64,000 nt of DNA from an uncultured Pelagibacteraceae bacterium (GTDB lineage: Bacteria; Pseudomonadota; Alphaproteobacteria; Pelagibacterales; Pelagibacteraceae). The position numbers and the translations under genes are program-made. The notes beneath the pieces are model-generated. The model was not told the DNA's origin. It saw nothing but the letters and a program-made list of their open reading frames with translations, and did no database searches. The stretch is from assembly GCA_902535625.1 (NCBI GenBank), contig CACAUA010000002.1:62001-126000 (forward strand), read 5' to 3'. Each line of letters starts with the position of its first letter. The first letter of the stretch is position 1. This document shows positions 34,735 to 46,716 of this stretch, in pieces.

Positions 34735-34856
34735 AGAGGTCTTTCAAATACTCCAATATTAAATAGTGTGAAAATAAATAAGAAAACTATAAATGCAACC
34801 AAACCAACTGCTGTCCATAAATTTTTCTTTTTTAATTTTTGATCTTTAACTATCAT
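34731..34856 (-). CDS. CoxF-like 41-aa single-helix membrane protein
   Basis: Absent from the ORF track. Between ctaB and ctaG an ATG (34856) overlaps the ctaB stop and opens a 41-aa frame: a lysine-rich start (KDQKLKKKN), one membrane helix (TAVGLVAFIVFLFIFTLF) and a short end (NIGVFERPL), with its TGA overlapping the ctaG ATG. Alphaproteobacterial oxidase operons commonly carry a small CoxF/ORF-type gene at exactly this place. Function is uncertain; an assembly or stability role is inferred from location. Confidence 0.8.
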   Translation of the reverse strand: MIVKDQKLKKKNLWTAVGLVAFIVFLFIFTLFNIGVFERPL

Positions 34857-35761
34857 AAAATTTTATCCACTAAGAAAAAAACAAATATTAAAAATAAATA
34901 AATAATTGAATAGCTAAAAATATGTTTAGCTTTCTTTATGTTAAATTTTCCAACTTTATAGTTATAGAGCTGGTAACAAATTAAATTATAATAAAATGTA
35001 AGAAGTAAGCTAAGTGTTAAGAATACTTCGCCGACAAATCCAATGTAATATGGTAAAACAATTGTCGGTATCATCAACAAAGAATAAATTAGAATATTCT
35101 TTTTAGTATCCTGAATTCCATTAGTTACTGGAAGCATTGGAATGCCTGCTTTTTTATAATCATCAGCTTTGTACAAGCTTAATGCCCAAAAGTGTGATGG
35201 TGTCCAAAAGAAAATTATTAAGAAAAAAGCAATCGACTCCAATGAAATAGAATTTGTTGCTATTGCCCAACCAATTACTGGTGGCAAAGCTCCTGATGCT
35301 CCACCTATAACAATATTTTGTGGAGTTTTTCTTTTTAACCAGATTGTATAAACAAATACGTAAAATAATATCGTAAACAATAATAGAAATGCTGATAAAG
35401 CATTTGTAACAAAGTATAAGCTTACAACTGAAATAACTGAAAGAGATGTTCCAAAATATAATGCTTGGTTTCTGTTCAGCTTTCCTCTTGGAATTGGACG
35501 CAAGCAAGTTCTAGACATTAGTTTATCTAAGTCGGCTTCATACCACATGTTAAGTGCTCCTGCTGCTCCAGCACCAAAGGCTACAATTAATATCCCAATC
35601 ACTGATTGTTGAAGTGAAACTGAAGTAGGGGCTGTTAACAGACCAACTGCACAAGTGAAAATTACAAGAGACATTACTCTAGGTTTCATTAACTTTAATA
35701 ATTCAGGAATAATACCTAGTTCGTAATATGATTTTTTTACTTTAGAATACGTCGTAGCCAT
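34853..35761 (-). CDS. ctaB: Protoheme IX farnesyltransferase (heme O synthase)
   Basis: CtaB/Cox10 adds a farnesyl chain to heme b, making heme O on the way to heme A. The 302-aa UbiA-superfamily protein has the prenyl-PP/Mg motif NMWYEADLDKLMSRT followed by RPIPRGKL, and a second Asp-containing loop (KADDYKKAGIPMLPV). About eight or nine membrane helices are visible. The heme O to heme A step (CtaA) is not encoded here. It lies 26 bp behind ctaD. Confidence 0.96.
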   Translation of the reverse strand: MATTYSKVKKSYYELGIIPELLKLMKPRVMSLVIFTCAVGLLTAPTSVSLQQSVIGILIVAFGAGAAGALNMWYEADLDKLMSRTCLRPIPRGKLNRNQALYFGTSLSVISVVSLYFVTNALSAFLLLFTILFYVFVYTIWLKRKTPQNIVIGGASGALPPVIGWAIATNSISLESIAFFLIIFFWTPSHFWALSLYKADDYKKAGIPMLPVTNGIQDTKKNILIYSLLMIPTIVLPYYIGFVGEVFLTLSLLLTFYYNLICYQLYNYKVGKFNIKKAKHIFSYSIIYLFLIFVFFLVDKIL

Positions 35762-35787
35762 TTTAATTTTTATATCTTAAGACGTTG

Positions 35788-38237
<2,450 letters not shown>

Positions 38238-38296
38238 TTGTTTTCTATATAGATCGAAAATATTATAAAAAATACTAGAGAATTCGCGACAATTTA

Positions 38297-38995
38297 TCAA
38301 TTTTGCAAATAATTGATCACAGATAACGCGGATATAACTGCAGTTTCAGACCTTAAAATGTTATCACTTAGTTTTATCGATTGAGACCCTCTAAAGTTTA
38401 GAATCTTTTTAATTTCACCGGCTGAATAATCCCCTTCGGGACCAATTAAAAGACAATTTGGTTTTGAATTAGAAATTTTAATTTTTTTATTATTCGTATT
38501 TAAATCTGCAAAAATTAAATTGATATCTAAATTATTAGATAGGAATCTATCTAATGATTGAGGTTTTTCAATTGAAGGAATATTTATTCTATTGCTTTGC
38601 TCACACGACTCTATAATTATTTTATTTAATCTCTCATTATTTACTTTTCTAACAATTGTCCTTTCAGAAATAATTGGTACAAATTTTGTTACTCCAAGCT
38701 CAGTTGCTTTTTGTATCATGAAGTTAAAATAATTTGATTTAATTGGTGAGAAGGCTAACCAGATTTTTTGCTCTTTATCTTTTTGTCTCAACTGTTCAAC
38801 AACCTTGAAATTTAAACTGCTTTTTGAAATTTCAGTTACAATTGACTTCCATTCTCCAGATTTATTAAAAACTGAAAAGGTCTCTCCTTGTTTGATCCTC
38901 ATTACTTTCAGTAAATAATGTGACTTAGACTTAGTTAAATTAGTTTCTAAATTAATTGATAATTTTTCTGGATAAAATATTCTAATATTGCTCAT
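38297..38995 (-). CDS. rsmE: 16S rRNA (uracil-1498-N3)-methyltransferase
   Basis: SPOUT-class RsmE (232 aa) methylates U1498 of 16S rRNA. The knotted SAM site is visible as LLIGPEGDYSAGEI and LSDNILRSETAVISAL; the N-terminal PUA-like domain contains HYLLKVMRIKQGE. It lies upstream of ctaC on the same strand and starts 17 bp from the divergent HAD gene, so its promoter must overlap that gene or be extremely compact. Confidence 0.95.
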   Translation of the reverse strand: MSNIRIFYPEKLSINLETNLTKSKSHYLLKVMRIKQGETFSVFNKSGEWKSIVTEISKSSLNFKVVEQLRQKDKEQKIWLAFSPIKSNYFNFMIQKATELGVTKFVPIISERTIVRKVNNERLNKIIIESCEQSNRINIPSIEKPQSLDRFLSNNLDINLIFADLNTNNKKIKISNSKPNCLLIGPEGDYSAGEIKKILNFRGSQSIKLSDNILRSETAVISALSVINYLQN

Positions 38996-39012
38996 TATAT
39001 TTAAATTAATTT

Positions 39013-39675
39013 ATGAAAAAAATTAAAGCAATCATATTTGATGCATACGGCACCCTATTTGATGTTAATTCTGCAGCTGAAAAATGTAAGGAAAAATTAG
39101 GAGATAAATGGGAAGGATTTGCTAATTATTGGAGAACTACACAGCTTGAATATACTTGGCTTAGAAGTTTAATGAGAAGACACAAAGATTTTTGGCAAAT
39201 CACTGAAGATAGTTTGGATAAATCTATGAATTTTTACAATGTTGATAATTCAATGAGATCAGAACTATTAAATTTATATAAAGTGCTTTCACCATTTACA
39301 GAAGTAAGGGATGCTTTAAAAAAATTAAAACAATCAAATTATAAATTAGCAATTCTATCAAATGGTACACCTGACCTTTTAAATGAACTTGTAGTTAGCA
39401 ATCAATTAAAAGATATTTTTGATGATATTTTTTCTGTAGAAGAAGCTGGTATTTTTAAACCAGATTCAAAAGTATATGATCTTCCAATAAATAAATATAA
39501 TATTGAAAAGAATGAAGTTTTATTCTTAAGTGCAAATACATGGGATGTTTCTGGTGCAGGGAATTATGGATACAACACAGTTTGGGTGAATAGAAATAAT
39601 AATATTTTTGATAAATTAGATTTTGAACCTAACAAACAAATAAGTAATTTATCAGAATTGCTTGATTTAATTTAG
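39013..39675 (+). CDS. HAD-superfamily haloacid dehalogenase, type II
   Basis: The 220-aa protein resembles L-2-haloacid dehalogenases. Motif I is IIFDAYGTLFDV with the nucleophilic Asp, motif II is LSNGTPDLL, motif III is FKPDSKVYDL with the catalytic Lys, and the motif IV region is LSANTWDVSGAGNYGYNTVWVNR. Many relatives act on other 2-substituted acids or phosphates, so the natural substrate is uncertain. It begins a three-gene plus-strand run (HAD, pirin, quinone oxidoreductase) with 2-11 bp gaps. Confidence 0.88.
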   Translation: MKKIKAIIFDAYGTLFDVNSAAEKCKEKLGDKWEGFANYWRTTQLEYTWLRSLMRRHKDFWQITEDSLDKSMNFYNVDNSMRSELLNLYKVLSPFTEVRDALKKLKQSNYKLAILSNGTPDLLNELVVSNQLKDIFDDIFSVEEAGIFKPDSKVYDLPINKYNIEKNEVLFLSANTWDVSGAGNYGYNTVWVNRNNNIFDKLDFEPNKQISNLSELLDLI

Positions 39676-39686
39676 ATATATCCTAT

Positions 39687-40532
39687 ATGAACAACATGAT
39701 AAATATCGAAGTAGAAAAAATTATAGATCCAACACCAGCATCAGATGGTGCGGGAGTTAAATTAAAAAGAAGTATTGGTGTTGAACCAAATTATTACGAT
39801 CCATTTTTAATGTTAGATGAATTTGGATCAGAAAATAAAGATGATTATATTGCGGGCTTTCCTCCTCATCCACACAGAGGAATTGAGACCGTTACATACA
39901 TGTTAGCTGGGAGTTTTGAACATAAAGATAGTACAGGTGGTCAAGGAAAAATGACTGCAGGAGATGTGCAATGGATGAAAACTGGTAGTGGAATAATTCA
40001 TTCTGAAATGCCAGCTATGAACGATGGAAAACTTCATGGTTTTCAATTATGGATTAATATGCCTGCCAGCGAGAAGATGAGTAAACCAGAATACCATTAT
40101 ATTGACTCAGATAAAATGAGCACACATAAGGATAAAGATAAATTTGTAAAAGTAATTGCTGGAAAATTTGAAAATTCAGAAGGTCCAATAAAAAAACACA
40201 ATGTCGATCCAATTTATTTTGATGTAGAATTAAATGAAAGTAAAACTTTTAATCATCAAGTTCCATCCACACACAATTCGTTCATATATTTAATTGAAGG
40301 TGAAATAGAAATTGGAAACAATAAACATGAAAGTGTTAAAGACTCTACATTAATATTATTATCTAAGGGTGAAAACTTGAAAGTAACTGCTTTAACAAAC
40401 GCTAAATTTTTATTAATATCTGGAAAACCGATAGGAGAACAGATTGCAAGAGGTGGCCCATTCGTCATGAATACCAAACAAGAAATACTTCAAGCAATTG
40501 ATGATTACCATAATGGTAATTTCGTAAAGTAA
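39687..40532 (+). CDS. Pirin-family bicupin
   Basis: The 281-aa protein has the pirin N-terminal cupin with metal-binding histidines in FPPHPHRGIETVTYML and the Glu/His pair in GSGIIHSEMP, followed by the C-terminal pirin cupin ending with GEQIARGGPFVMNT. Bacterial pirins include quercetin dioxygenase-like enzymes and regulators of pyruvate metabolism; the role here is unknown. A second ATG 9 bp downstream (39696) could be the true start. It is followed 2 bp later by the oxidoreductase. Confidence 0.92.
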   Translation: MNNMINIEVEKIIDPTPASDGAGVKLKRSIGVEPNYYDPFLMLDEFGSENKDDYIAGFPPHPHRGIETVTYMLAGSFEHKDSTGGQGKMTAGDVQWMKTGSGIIHSEMPAMNDGKLHGFQLWINMPASEKMSKPEYHYIDSDKMSTHKDKDKFVKVIAGKFENSEGPIKKHNVDPIYFDVELNESKTFNHQVPSTHNSFIYLIEGEIEIGNNKHESVKDSTLILLSKGENLKVTALTNAKFLLISGKPIGEQIARGGPFVMNTKQEILQAIDDYHNGNFVK

Positions 40533-40534
40533 AT

Positions 40535-41506
40535 ATGAAAGCTATAAGATTTGAAAAGTTTGGAGGTCCAGAGGTCTTAGAATACAAGGATATTGAAATT
40601 GGTAAACCTGGTCCAAAGGAGGTTCTAGTTAAAAATTTATCAGTTGGACTTAATTATATTGATGTTTACCATCGAACAGGTTTGTATCCTATTGAATTAC
40701 CTAGTGGACTTGGATTAGAAGCGTCTGGAGTAGTAGAAGAAATTGGCTCAGAAGTAAGTCTTTTTAAAGTTGGAGATCGAGTAAGTCACGCATCTGCTCC
40801 AATAAGTGGATACTCAGAAAAACAAATAATGCCAGAAGAAAAGTTAGTTACAGTGCCTGAAGGTATTTCAGATGAAATAGCTTCTTGTATTTTATTAAAA
40901 GGAATAACATCAGAATATTTATTACACAGATCATATGCTGTTAAAAAAGGAGATAAAGTTTTATTTCATGCTGCTGCTGGTGGTGTTGGCCAAATATTGT
41001 GCCAATGGGCTAATGCTTTAGGATGTGAAGTCATAGGAACAGTTGGATCTAAAGAAAAAGTTGAAATAGCAAAAAAAAATGGGTGTCATCATGTTATCAA
41101 TTATACAGATCATAATTTTGTGGATGAAGTTGAAAAAATAGTAGGTAAAAACGGAATAGATGTTGTCTATGATGGTGTGGGAGCTAAGACTTTTGAAGGA
41201 TCAATAGAATGTTTAAAAATTAGAGGAATGATGGTGGCATTTGGAAATGCATCTGGTTATGTTCACACTATAGATGTCAAAAAACATATAAATACAAAAG
41301 GTCTTTTTTTTACAAGACCGTCGATAATGCATTATACAATCACAAGAGATGAATTAGAAAAATCTGCTAAATTGGTTTTTGATGCGGTTCTTTCAGGAAA
41401 AATAAAAATTGAGGTTTCTAAAAAATATAAATTAAGTGAAGCTAAACAAGCTCATATAGATTTAGAGAATAGGGTTTTAACTGGACCAGCAGTTATTATT
41501 CCTTAA
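40535..41506 (+). CDS. NAD(P)H:quinone oxidoreductase, zeta-crystallin type (zinc-free MDR)
   Basis: A 323-aa medium-chain reductase of the QOR group. The start region FEKFGGPEVLEY, the GLNYIDVYHRTGLYP substrate block and the NADPH-binding AAAGGVGQILCQWANALG are visible. The cysteine-rich structural zinc loop of alcohol dehydrogenases is absent. Likely reduces quinones or enones. The 3' end overlaps the convergent DUF2721 gene by 11 bp. Confidence 0.92.
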   Translation: MKAIRFEKFGGPEVLEYKDIEIGKPGPKEVLVKNLSVGLNYIDVYHRTGLYPIELPSGLGLEASGVVEEIGSEVSLFKVGDRVSHASAPISGYSEKQIMPEEKLVTVPEGISDEIASCILLKGITSEYLLHRSYAVKKGDKVLFHAAAGGVGQILCQWANALGCEVIGTVGSKEKVEIAKKNGCHHVINYTDHNFVDEVEKIVGKNGIDVVYDGVGAKTFEGSIECLKIRGMMVAFGNASGYVHTIDVKKHINTKGLFFTRPSIMHYTITRDELEKSAKLVFDAVLSGKIKIEVSKKYKLSEAKQAHIDLENRVLTGPAVIIP

Positions 41507-41903
41507 ATTGATCATCCATATCTGAAAGATGAAGTCTCAACGCTCTAGTCGAGATTTGTATTTCTCTTATAAAAAATATTATTGAAACCATCATGGATAA
41601 ACAACAAGATCCGAATATAATTCTAGCTAAAAAATATGTCTCTAAATAAAGAGCAAAAACTGTGAGCATATTAAATAAGAAACCAAATGCTGCAAAAAGT
41701 ATAGTAATCCTTAAATTTTTTACTCTATCATTTAAATTAATTAACTGCTGCTTCCATTCTGGAGGAGTATGCTTTTCAAAAACATATTCGTCGTGTATTT
41801 TTCTAATCAAACCACTTAATGTATGAAATCTGTTACTATAGACAGCCATAATAAGAGGAATGGCGGGAAACATTAATGCGGTAACAGTGTAATCAATATT
41901 CAT
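41496..41903 (-). CDS. DUF2721-family membrane protein
   Basis: The 135-aa protein has three hydrophobic segments: TALMFPAIPLIMAVYS near the N-terminus, ITILFAAFGFLFNMLTVFAL, and RIIFGSCCLSMMVSIIFFI, with a soluble charged stretch between helices 1 and 2 and a short tail. This matches the widespread but uncharacterised DUF2721 family. The 49-bp gap to the divergent ubiA holds both promoters. No function can be assigned. Confidence 0.8.
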   Translation of the reverse strand: MNIDYTVTALMFPAIPLIMAVYSNRFHTLSGLIRKIHDEYVFEKHTPPEWKQQLINLNDRVKNLRITILFAAFGFLFNMLTVFALYLETYFLARIIFGSCCLSMMVSIIFFIREIQISTRALRLHLSDMDDQFKE

Positions 41904-41952
41904 GCGAATCAGTTTGATTATGAATCTACGCTTTGTTATTTACAAGTAAATT

Positions 41953-42822
41953 ATGTCTGAAAAGGTTAAAATTTTTATTGAATTAACAAGACTTAATAAA
42001 CCAATTGGTTTCATGCTTCTATTTTGGCCTTGTGTTTGGGGTTTAACAATTTCATATGATTTTTCTCTTCCTTTAAATACTTTTTTTATTTATGCTTTTT
42101 TATTTTTTTCTGGATCTGTTCTAATGAGATCAGCAGGATGTATTGTTAACGATATAAGTGATAGAAAAATTGATAAGTTAGTCGAAAGAACAAAAAATAG
42201 ACCAATCGCGTCAGAAAAAATTTCAGTATTTAATGCAGCAATATATGCCGCAATCTTATGTTTAATCGCTTTTTTAGTTTTGATAAATTTTAATAAATTT
42301 ACTATTTATATGGCTCTTATTTCAATGCCATTAGCTTTTACATATCCATTAATGAAAAGATTTACTTACTGGCCTCAACTTTTTTTAGGTATTACTTTTA
42401 ATTACGGTCTAGTTTTGGCATGGATATCCATTCAAAATGAAGTTTCTATAATACCAATTATATTTTATTTAGGAGCCACATTTTGGACATTAGGTTACGA
42501 CACAATATATGGATATCAAGATATTAATGATGATGAAATAATTGGAGTTAAATCAACATCGATTAAATTTAAAAATAACCCAAAAAAATTTATATCGTTT
42601 TGTTACATTATATTTTTAATATCATTGTTTCTTGTTGGTTATAAAATGAATTTTAATTATTTATATTACATTGCATTAATAGTACCTATAACTCATTTGT
42701 TAATTTTTCAATCTCTTAAATTAAAAACTGAAAGTGGGAATGACTGCTTAGCAAAATTTAAAAGCAACAATCTTTTGGGTCTTATTATTTTAATAATTTT
42801 GTTAGTAGGAAAATTAACTTAA
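41953..42822 (+). CDS. ubiA: 4-hydroxybenzoate polyprenyltransferase
   Basis: UbiA attaches the polyprenyl tail to 4-hydroxybenzoate in ubiquinone synthesis at the inner membrane. The 289-aa protein has both Asp-rich loops: NDISDRKIDKLVERTKNRPI and YDTIYGYQDINDDEIIGVKS. About eight helices are evident. Its stop overlaps the msbA start (TAATG). The resulting quinone serves the bc1 complex encoded in the same window. Confidence 0.95.
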   Translation: MSEKVKIFIELTRLNKPIGFMLLFWPCVWGLTISYDFSLPLNTFFIYAFLFFSGSVLMRSAGCIVNDISDRKIDKLVERTKNRPIASEKISVFNAAIYAAILCLIAFLVLINFNKFTIYMALISMPLAFTYPLMKRFTYWPQLFLGITFNYGLVLAWISIQNEVSIIPIIFYLGATFWTLGYDTIYGYQDINDDEIIGVKSTSIKFKNNPKKFISFCYIIFLISLFLVGYKMNFNYLYYIALIVPITHLLIFQSLKLKTESGNDCLAKFKSNNLLGLIILIILLVGKLT

Positions 42823-44564
42823 TGAAAAATATTGATATTATAAAAAGGCTATACAACGATTATACAACAAAACATCTAAACAAAATAATTCTTGCTATAT
42901 TTTTTTCTATTTTGGTAGCTGGCAGTACTTCAGCAACTGCATGGTTGCTTGATCCAGCAATAGAAAAAATTTTTATAAATAAAGATCAAAGTTTAATCTT
43001 TGTAATTCCACTTTTAATAATACTGGCTTTTGCAACAAAAGGTATATCTCTATATATGGCCAAAGTTTTAATGATCAAAACAGCAGAGGAAGTAAAAAAA
43101 AATATACAAATTGACATGCTATCTTCATTTATAAACTCAGATACAGAAAAAATTGATGATAAGCACTCTGGAAATTATATTTCAAATTTAAACTTTGATG
43201 TAAATCAAATTACAGGTATGTTAAGTAATGCATTTTTGAGTTTATTCAAAGATGGGTTAACATTAATTGGTTTAATATCTGTAATGTTTTTTCAAAATTG
43301 GAGACTTTCTCTCATAGCAATAATAATGCTACCAATAGCAACAATAACTGCAAAAAAGTTAGGAAAAAGGGTAATAAAAGTCACGACTGAAGCGCAAGAA
43401 AAATCGGGTGACTTAAATAAATATTTAATTGATCTTTTTAAAAATCATAAAATTATAAAAATTTTTCAAAGAGAGAATTATGAACATGAAAGATCAGAAA
43501 AATTCGTTAATGATCTTAAAGAAAAATCAATAAAAATTGCAACTGTTTTTATAAGATCCACTCCAATAATGGAAGTTGTAACTGGAATAATGATTGCAAT
43601 ATTAATTTTTTACTCAGGAAAATTAATTATGAGTGAACAGCTTAGTATAAACAATTTTTTCTCTTTTTTGGCTGCTATGATGCTTGCTTATCAACCAGTT
43701 AAATCTTTAGCAACAGTGAATGTAATATTTGGCCAAGGACTATCGGCAGGAAAAAGAATATTACCTATTATTGATCAAAAAAATAAAATTTCTAAAAATG
43801 AAAATGGAAAAATATTAGATATAAGTAATGCATCAATAAAATTTCAAAATATTAATTTTAGTTACAAATCAAATCTTAATAATGTAGTCCTTAAGGATAT
43901 TAATATTGATATAGCTGGCAGAAAAATGACAGCTTTAGTAGGACACAGTGGATCAGGAAAATCTACAATATTAAATTTAATACCAAGAATTTATGATGCA
44001 GACTCTGGGGAAATTCTAATTGATAATCAAAAAGTACAAAACCTTAATCTTAAATCATTAAGGAAAGAAATATCTATTGTTGATCAAAATACAACACTTT
44101 TTGATGATACTATTTTTAATAATATCAAATATGCCAAACCAGAGGCGAGTGAAGAAGAAATTTTTACAGCTGCAAAAATATCAATGTGTACAGATTTTAT
44201 AGAAAAATTAGAAAATAAATTTCAGACTGTTATAGGGGAAAATGGAGTAAAATTATCAGGTGGTGAAAAGCAAAGACTTTCGATAGCGAGAGCTTTGTTA
44301 AAGGATAGCAAAATAATTCTTCTAGACGAAGCAACTTCATCTCTTGACTCTGAAACAGAAGAAAAGATACAAAAAGCTATTGAGGAATTAACAAAAAATA
44401 AAACAACTGTAGTTATTGCTCATAGACTATCAACTATTCTTAATTCAGAAAAAATTTATGTTGTTGATAAAGGTTCTATAGAAGCATCAGGGAAACATGC
44501 TGATCTAATCAAAAATTCATTGCTTTATAAAAACTTCTACGAGAGACAAATAAAAAATAACTAA
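42822..44564 (+). CDS. msbA: Lipid A export ABC transporter MsbA-like
   Basis: A half-size ABC exporter (580 aa) with six N-terminal membrane helices and a C-terminal ATPase: Walker A VGHSGSGKST, signature KLSGGEKQRLSIARAL, Walker B IILLDEATSSLD and the switch His in VIAHRLST. Sequence alone fits several lipid/drug exporters, but its place directly before waaA-lpxK-lpxL points to flipping of the lipid A core. All four genes are joined by 1-4 bp overlaps. Confidence 0.9.
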   Translation: MKNIDIIKRLYNDYTTKHLNKIILAIFFSILVAGSTSATAWLLDPAIEKIFINKDQSLIFVIPLLIILAFATKGISLYMAKVLMIKTAEEVKKNIQIDMLSSFINSDTEKIDDKHSGNYISNLNFDVNQITGMLSNAFLSLFKDGLTLIGLISVMFFQNWRLSLIAIIMLPIATITAKKLGKRVIKVTTEAQEKSGDLNKYLIDLFKNHKIIKIFQRENYEHERSEKFVNDLKEKSIKIATVFIRSTPIMEVVTGIMIAILIFYSGKLIMSEQLSINNFFSFLAAMMLAYQPVKSLATVNVIFGQGLSAGKRILPIIDQKNKISKNENGKILDISNASIKFQNINFSYKSNLNNVVLKDINIDIAGRKMTALVGHSGSGKSTILNLIPRIYDADSGEILIDNQKVQNLNLKSLRKEISIVDQNTTLFDDTIFNNIKYAKPEASEEEIFTAAKISMCTDFIEKLENKFQTVIGENGVKLSGGEKQRLSIARALLKDSKIILLDEATSSLDSETEEKIQKAIEELTKNKTTVVIAHRLSTILNSEKIYVVDKGSIEASGKHADLIKNSLLYKNFYERQIKNN

Positions 44565-45793
44565 TGTATTTTTTGTATAATATATTAGGAATTATTTTTT
44601 TTTTAATCTCTCCATTTATATTATTTTTAAGAATGATTAATGGAAAGGAAGATTGGAGAAGAATCTTAGAAAAATACGCTTATTATAATTTAAAAAAGAC
44701 TGATACAACTGTATGGTTTCATGGTGCAAGTGTTGGGGAAATCATGAGCATTCTTCCTTTGATAGATAAGTTTGAAAAAGACAAATCTATAAAAAGAATT
44801 TTACTTACTTCATCTACTTTAAGTTCTGCATCAATAGTTGCAAAGAAACCATTAAAGAAAACAACTCATATTTACTATCCATTTGATATTGGATTTATAT
44901 GTAATAACTTTTTAAATTATTGGGAACCAAAAATTGCAATATTTGTAGATTCTGAAATCTGGCCGAATATGTATAAAAGAATAAATTCAAAAAAAATTCC
45001 TCTTATTTTAATCAATGCTAGAATTACGAATAAAAGTTTCAAAAGATGGCAAATCATTTCATCTTTTGCAAAGAATGTTTTTAGTAAAATAACTGTAGCT
45101 TTACCTCAAAATCAAGAAACCCAAAATTATTTAAAAAGATTGGGTGTTAAAAAAATTAAATTTGTAGGAAATTTAAAGTATTTCAAAAATGATAAACAAA
45201 GTTTGAAGAAAAATGTTGAAAAATATTTTAAAAATAAAAAAGTATTTTGTGCAGCCAGTACTCATTATAATGAAGAGAAAATCATTGGAAAATTACATTT
45301 AAAATTAAAGAAAAAGTTTAAGAATTTAATTACTATATTGGTTCCGCGTCACATAAATAGATCAGAGGATATAAAGCAAGAACTTAGAAAATTAAAACTG
45401 ATAGTTACCGAAAGATCAAGCGGACATAAACCGTCTGAAAATTGTGACATATATATTGTTAATACATATGGAGAGATGTCAAAATTTTTAAGACTTTCAA
45501 ATGTAACATTTATTGGTGGATCTTTAGTAAACCATGGAGGACAAAACCCATTAGAAGCTGTAAGAATGGGAAATTACGTGATGCATGGTAAAAAAGTAAA
45601 TAATTTTAAAGAAATATATAAAGAATTAAAAAGTTTAAAAATATCTTCAGAGATTAAAAATATTGATCAAATGGAAAAGGTATTTATAAAAAATCATAAT
45701 TACAAAATATCAAATAGTAAAATTAATAAAATTAATTATTTAGGTGCCAAAATTTTTGAAAATAACGTTAAAGAAATTAAAAATTATTTATAA
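44564..45793 (+). CDS. waaA: 3-deoxy-D-manno-octulosonic acid transferase
   Basis: WaaA (KdtA, family GT30) adds Kdo to lipid IVA using CMP-Kdo. The 409-aa protein has an N-terminal anchor, VWFHGASVGEIMSILPL with the catalytic Glu, the block DSEIWPNM, LVPRHINR and the CMP-Kdo site FIGGSLVNHGGQNPLEA. It sits between msbA and lpxK in a coupled lipid A operon. Confidence 0.95.
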   Translation: MYFLYNILGIIFFLISPFILFLRMINGKEDWRRILEKYAYYNLKKTDTTVWFHGASVGEIMSILPLIDKFEKDKSIKRILLTSSTLSSASIVAKKPLKKTTHIYYPFDIGFICNNFLNYWEPKIAIFVDSEIWPNMYKRINSKKIPLILINARITNKSFKRWQIISSFAKNVFSKITVALPQNQETQNYLKRLGVKKIKFVGNLKYFKNDKQSLKKNVEKYFKNKKVFCAASTHYNEEKIIGKLHLKLKKKFKNLITILVPRHINRSEDIKQELRKLKLIVTERSSGHKPSENCDIYIVNTYGEMSKFLRLSNVTFIGGSLVNHGGQNPLEAVRMGNYVMHGKKVNNFKEIYKELKSLKISSEIKNIDQMEKVFIKNHNYKISNSKINKINYLGAKIFENNVKEIKNYL

Positions 45794-46716
45794 TGAAAGT
45801 AAAAAGACCCATTTTTTGGGATAGTTTCAATTTCATATCATTATTACTATTACCATTTAGTTTGATAACAATTATTTTTAATTTTTTTAAATCTTTAAGT
45901 CCAAAAAAATATTTCAAAATAAAAACAATCTGTGTTGGAAATATTTACTTAGGTGGAACTGGAAAAACACCTTTAGTTTTAAAAGTAAATGATATGTTAA
46001 AATATAAGTTTAAAACTGTATTTATTAAAAAAAAATATATTGATCAAATTGATGAGCAAAATATTTTATCAAAATATGGAAATCTAATTTGTTTAAGTTT
46101 TAGAGATATCGCGCTGAGAATTGCTGAGAGAAAGAAATACCAGTTAGCTATATTAGATGATGGTTTACAAGATAAAAGTTTAAATTATGATATTTCTATT
46201 GCTTGTTTTAATAGTTCAGAGCTAGTTGGAAATGGGCTAGTTTTGCCTGCTGGGCCATTAAGGGAAAGAATTACAAATATTTTAAATTATGATCTTGCAT
46301 TTCTTAATGGTGAAAAAAATAATAAAAGTTTCGAAAAAACTTTAAAGAGATTAAATCCGAATTTAAAAATATTTAGAGCTAAATACACTCCTAAAAATCT
46401 TGAGTCTTTTAAATTTAAAAATAACTTTCTAGTTTTTTCAGGTATAGGTAATCCTTTAGAATTTCAACAAACATTAAAAAAATATAATTTTAAGATAAAA
46501 AAAATAATCACTTTTCCAGACCATTATAAATATAAAAATTCTGATATAAATAATATAAAAAATATGGCTAAGAGTAATAAATTAAAAATTATAACAACCG
46601 AAAAAGACTACAATCGATTATCAAATATACAAAAAAAAAATATCCAATTTTTAAAAATAGGATTAAAAATTGAAAAAGAAAAAGAATTTAAAAATTTTTT
46701 ATTAAAGAAATTATGA
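45793..46716 (+). CDS. lpxK: Tetraacyldisaccharide 4'-kinase
   Basis: LpxK phosphorylates the 4' position of the lipid A disaccharide. The 307-aa protein has the membrane-bound N-terminal segment, the P-loop VGNIYLGGTGKTPLVL, the catalytic block LAILDDGLQD and the later ITTEKDYNRL motif. Starts on the waaA stop (TAATG), and overlaps lpxL by 4 bp. Confidence 0.95.
   Translation: MKVKRPIFWDSFNFISLLLLPFSLITIIFNFFKSLSPKKYFKIKTICVGNIYLGGTGKTPLVLKVNDMLKYKFKTVFIKKKYIDQIDEQNILSKYGNLICLSFRDIALRIAERKKYQLAILDDGLQDKSLNYDISIACFNSSELVGNGLVLPAGPLRERITNILNYDLAFLNGEKNNKSFEKTLKRLNPNLKIFRAKYTPKNLESFKFKNNFLVFSGIGNPLEFQQTLKKYNFKIKKIITFPDHYKYKNSDINNIKNMAKSNKLKIITTEKDYNRLSNIQKKNIQFLKIGLKIEKEKEFKNFLLKKL

Noticed and set aside
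35163-35507. 114-aa ORF opposite in frame to ctaB (same strand, different frame)
   Set aside because: Lies wholly inside ctaB, which shows all family motifs; amino acid composition is not protein-like.
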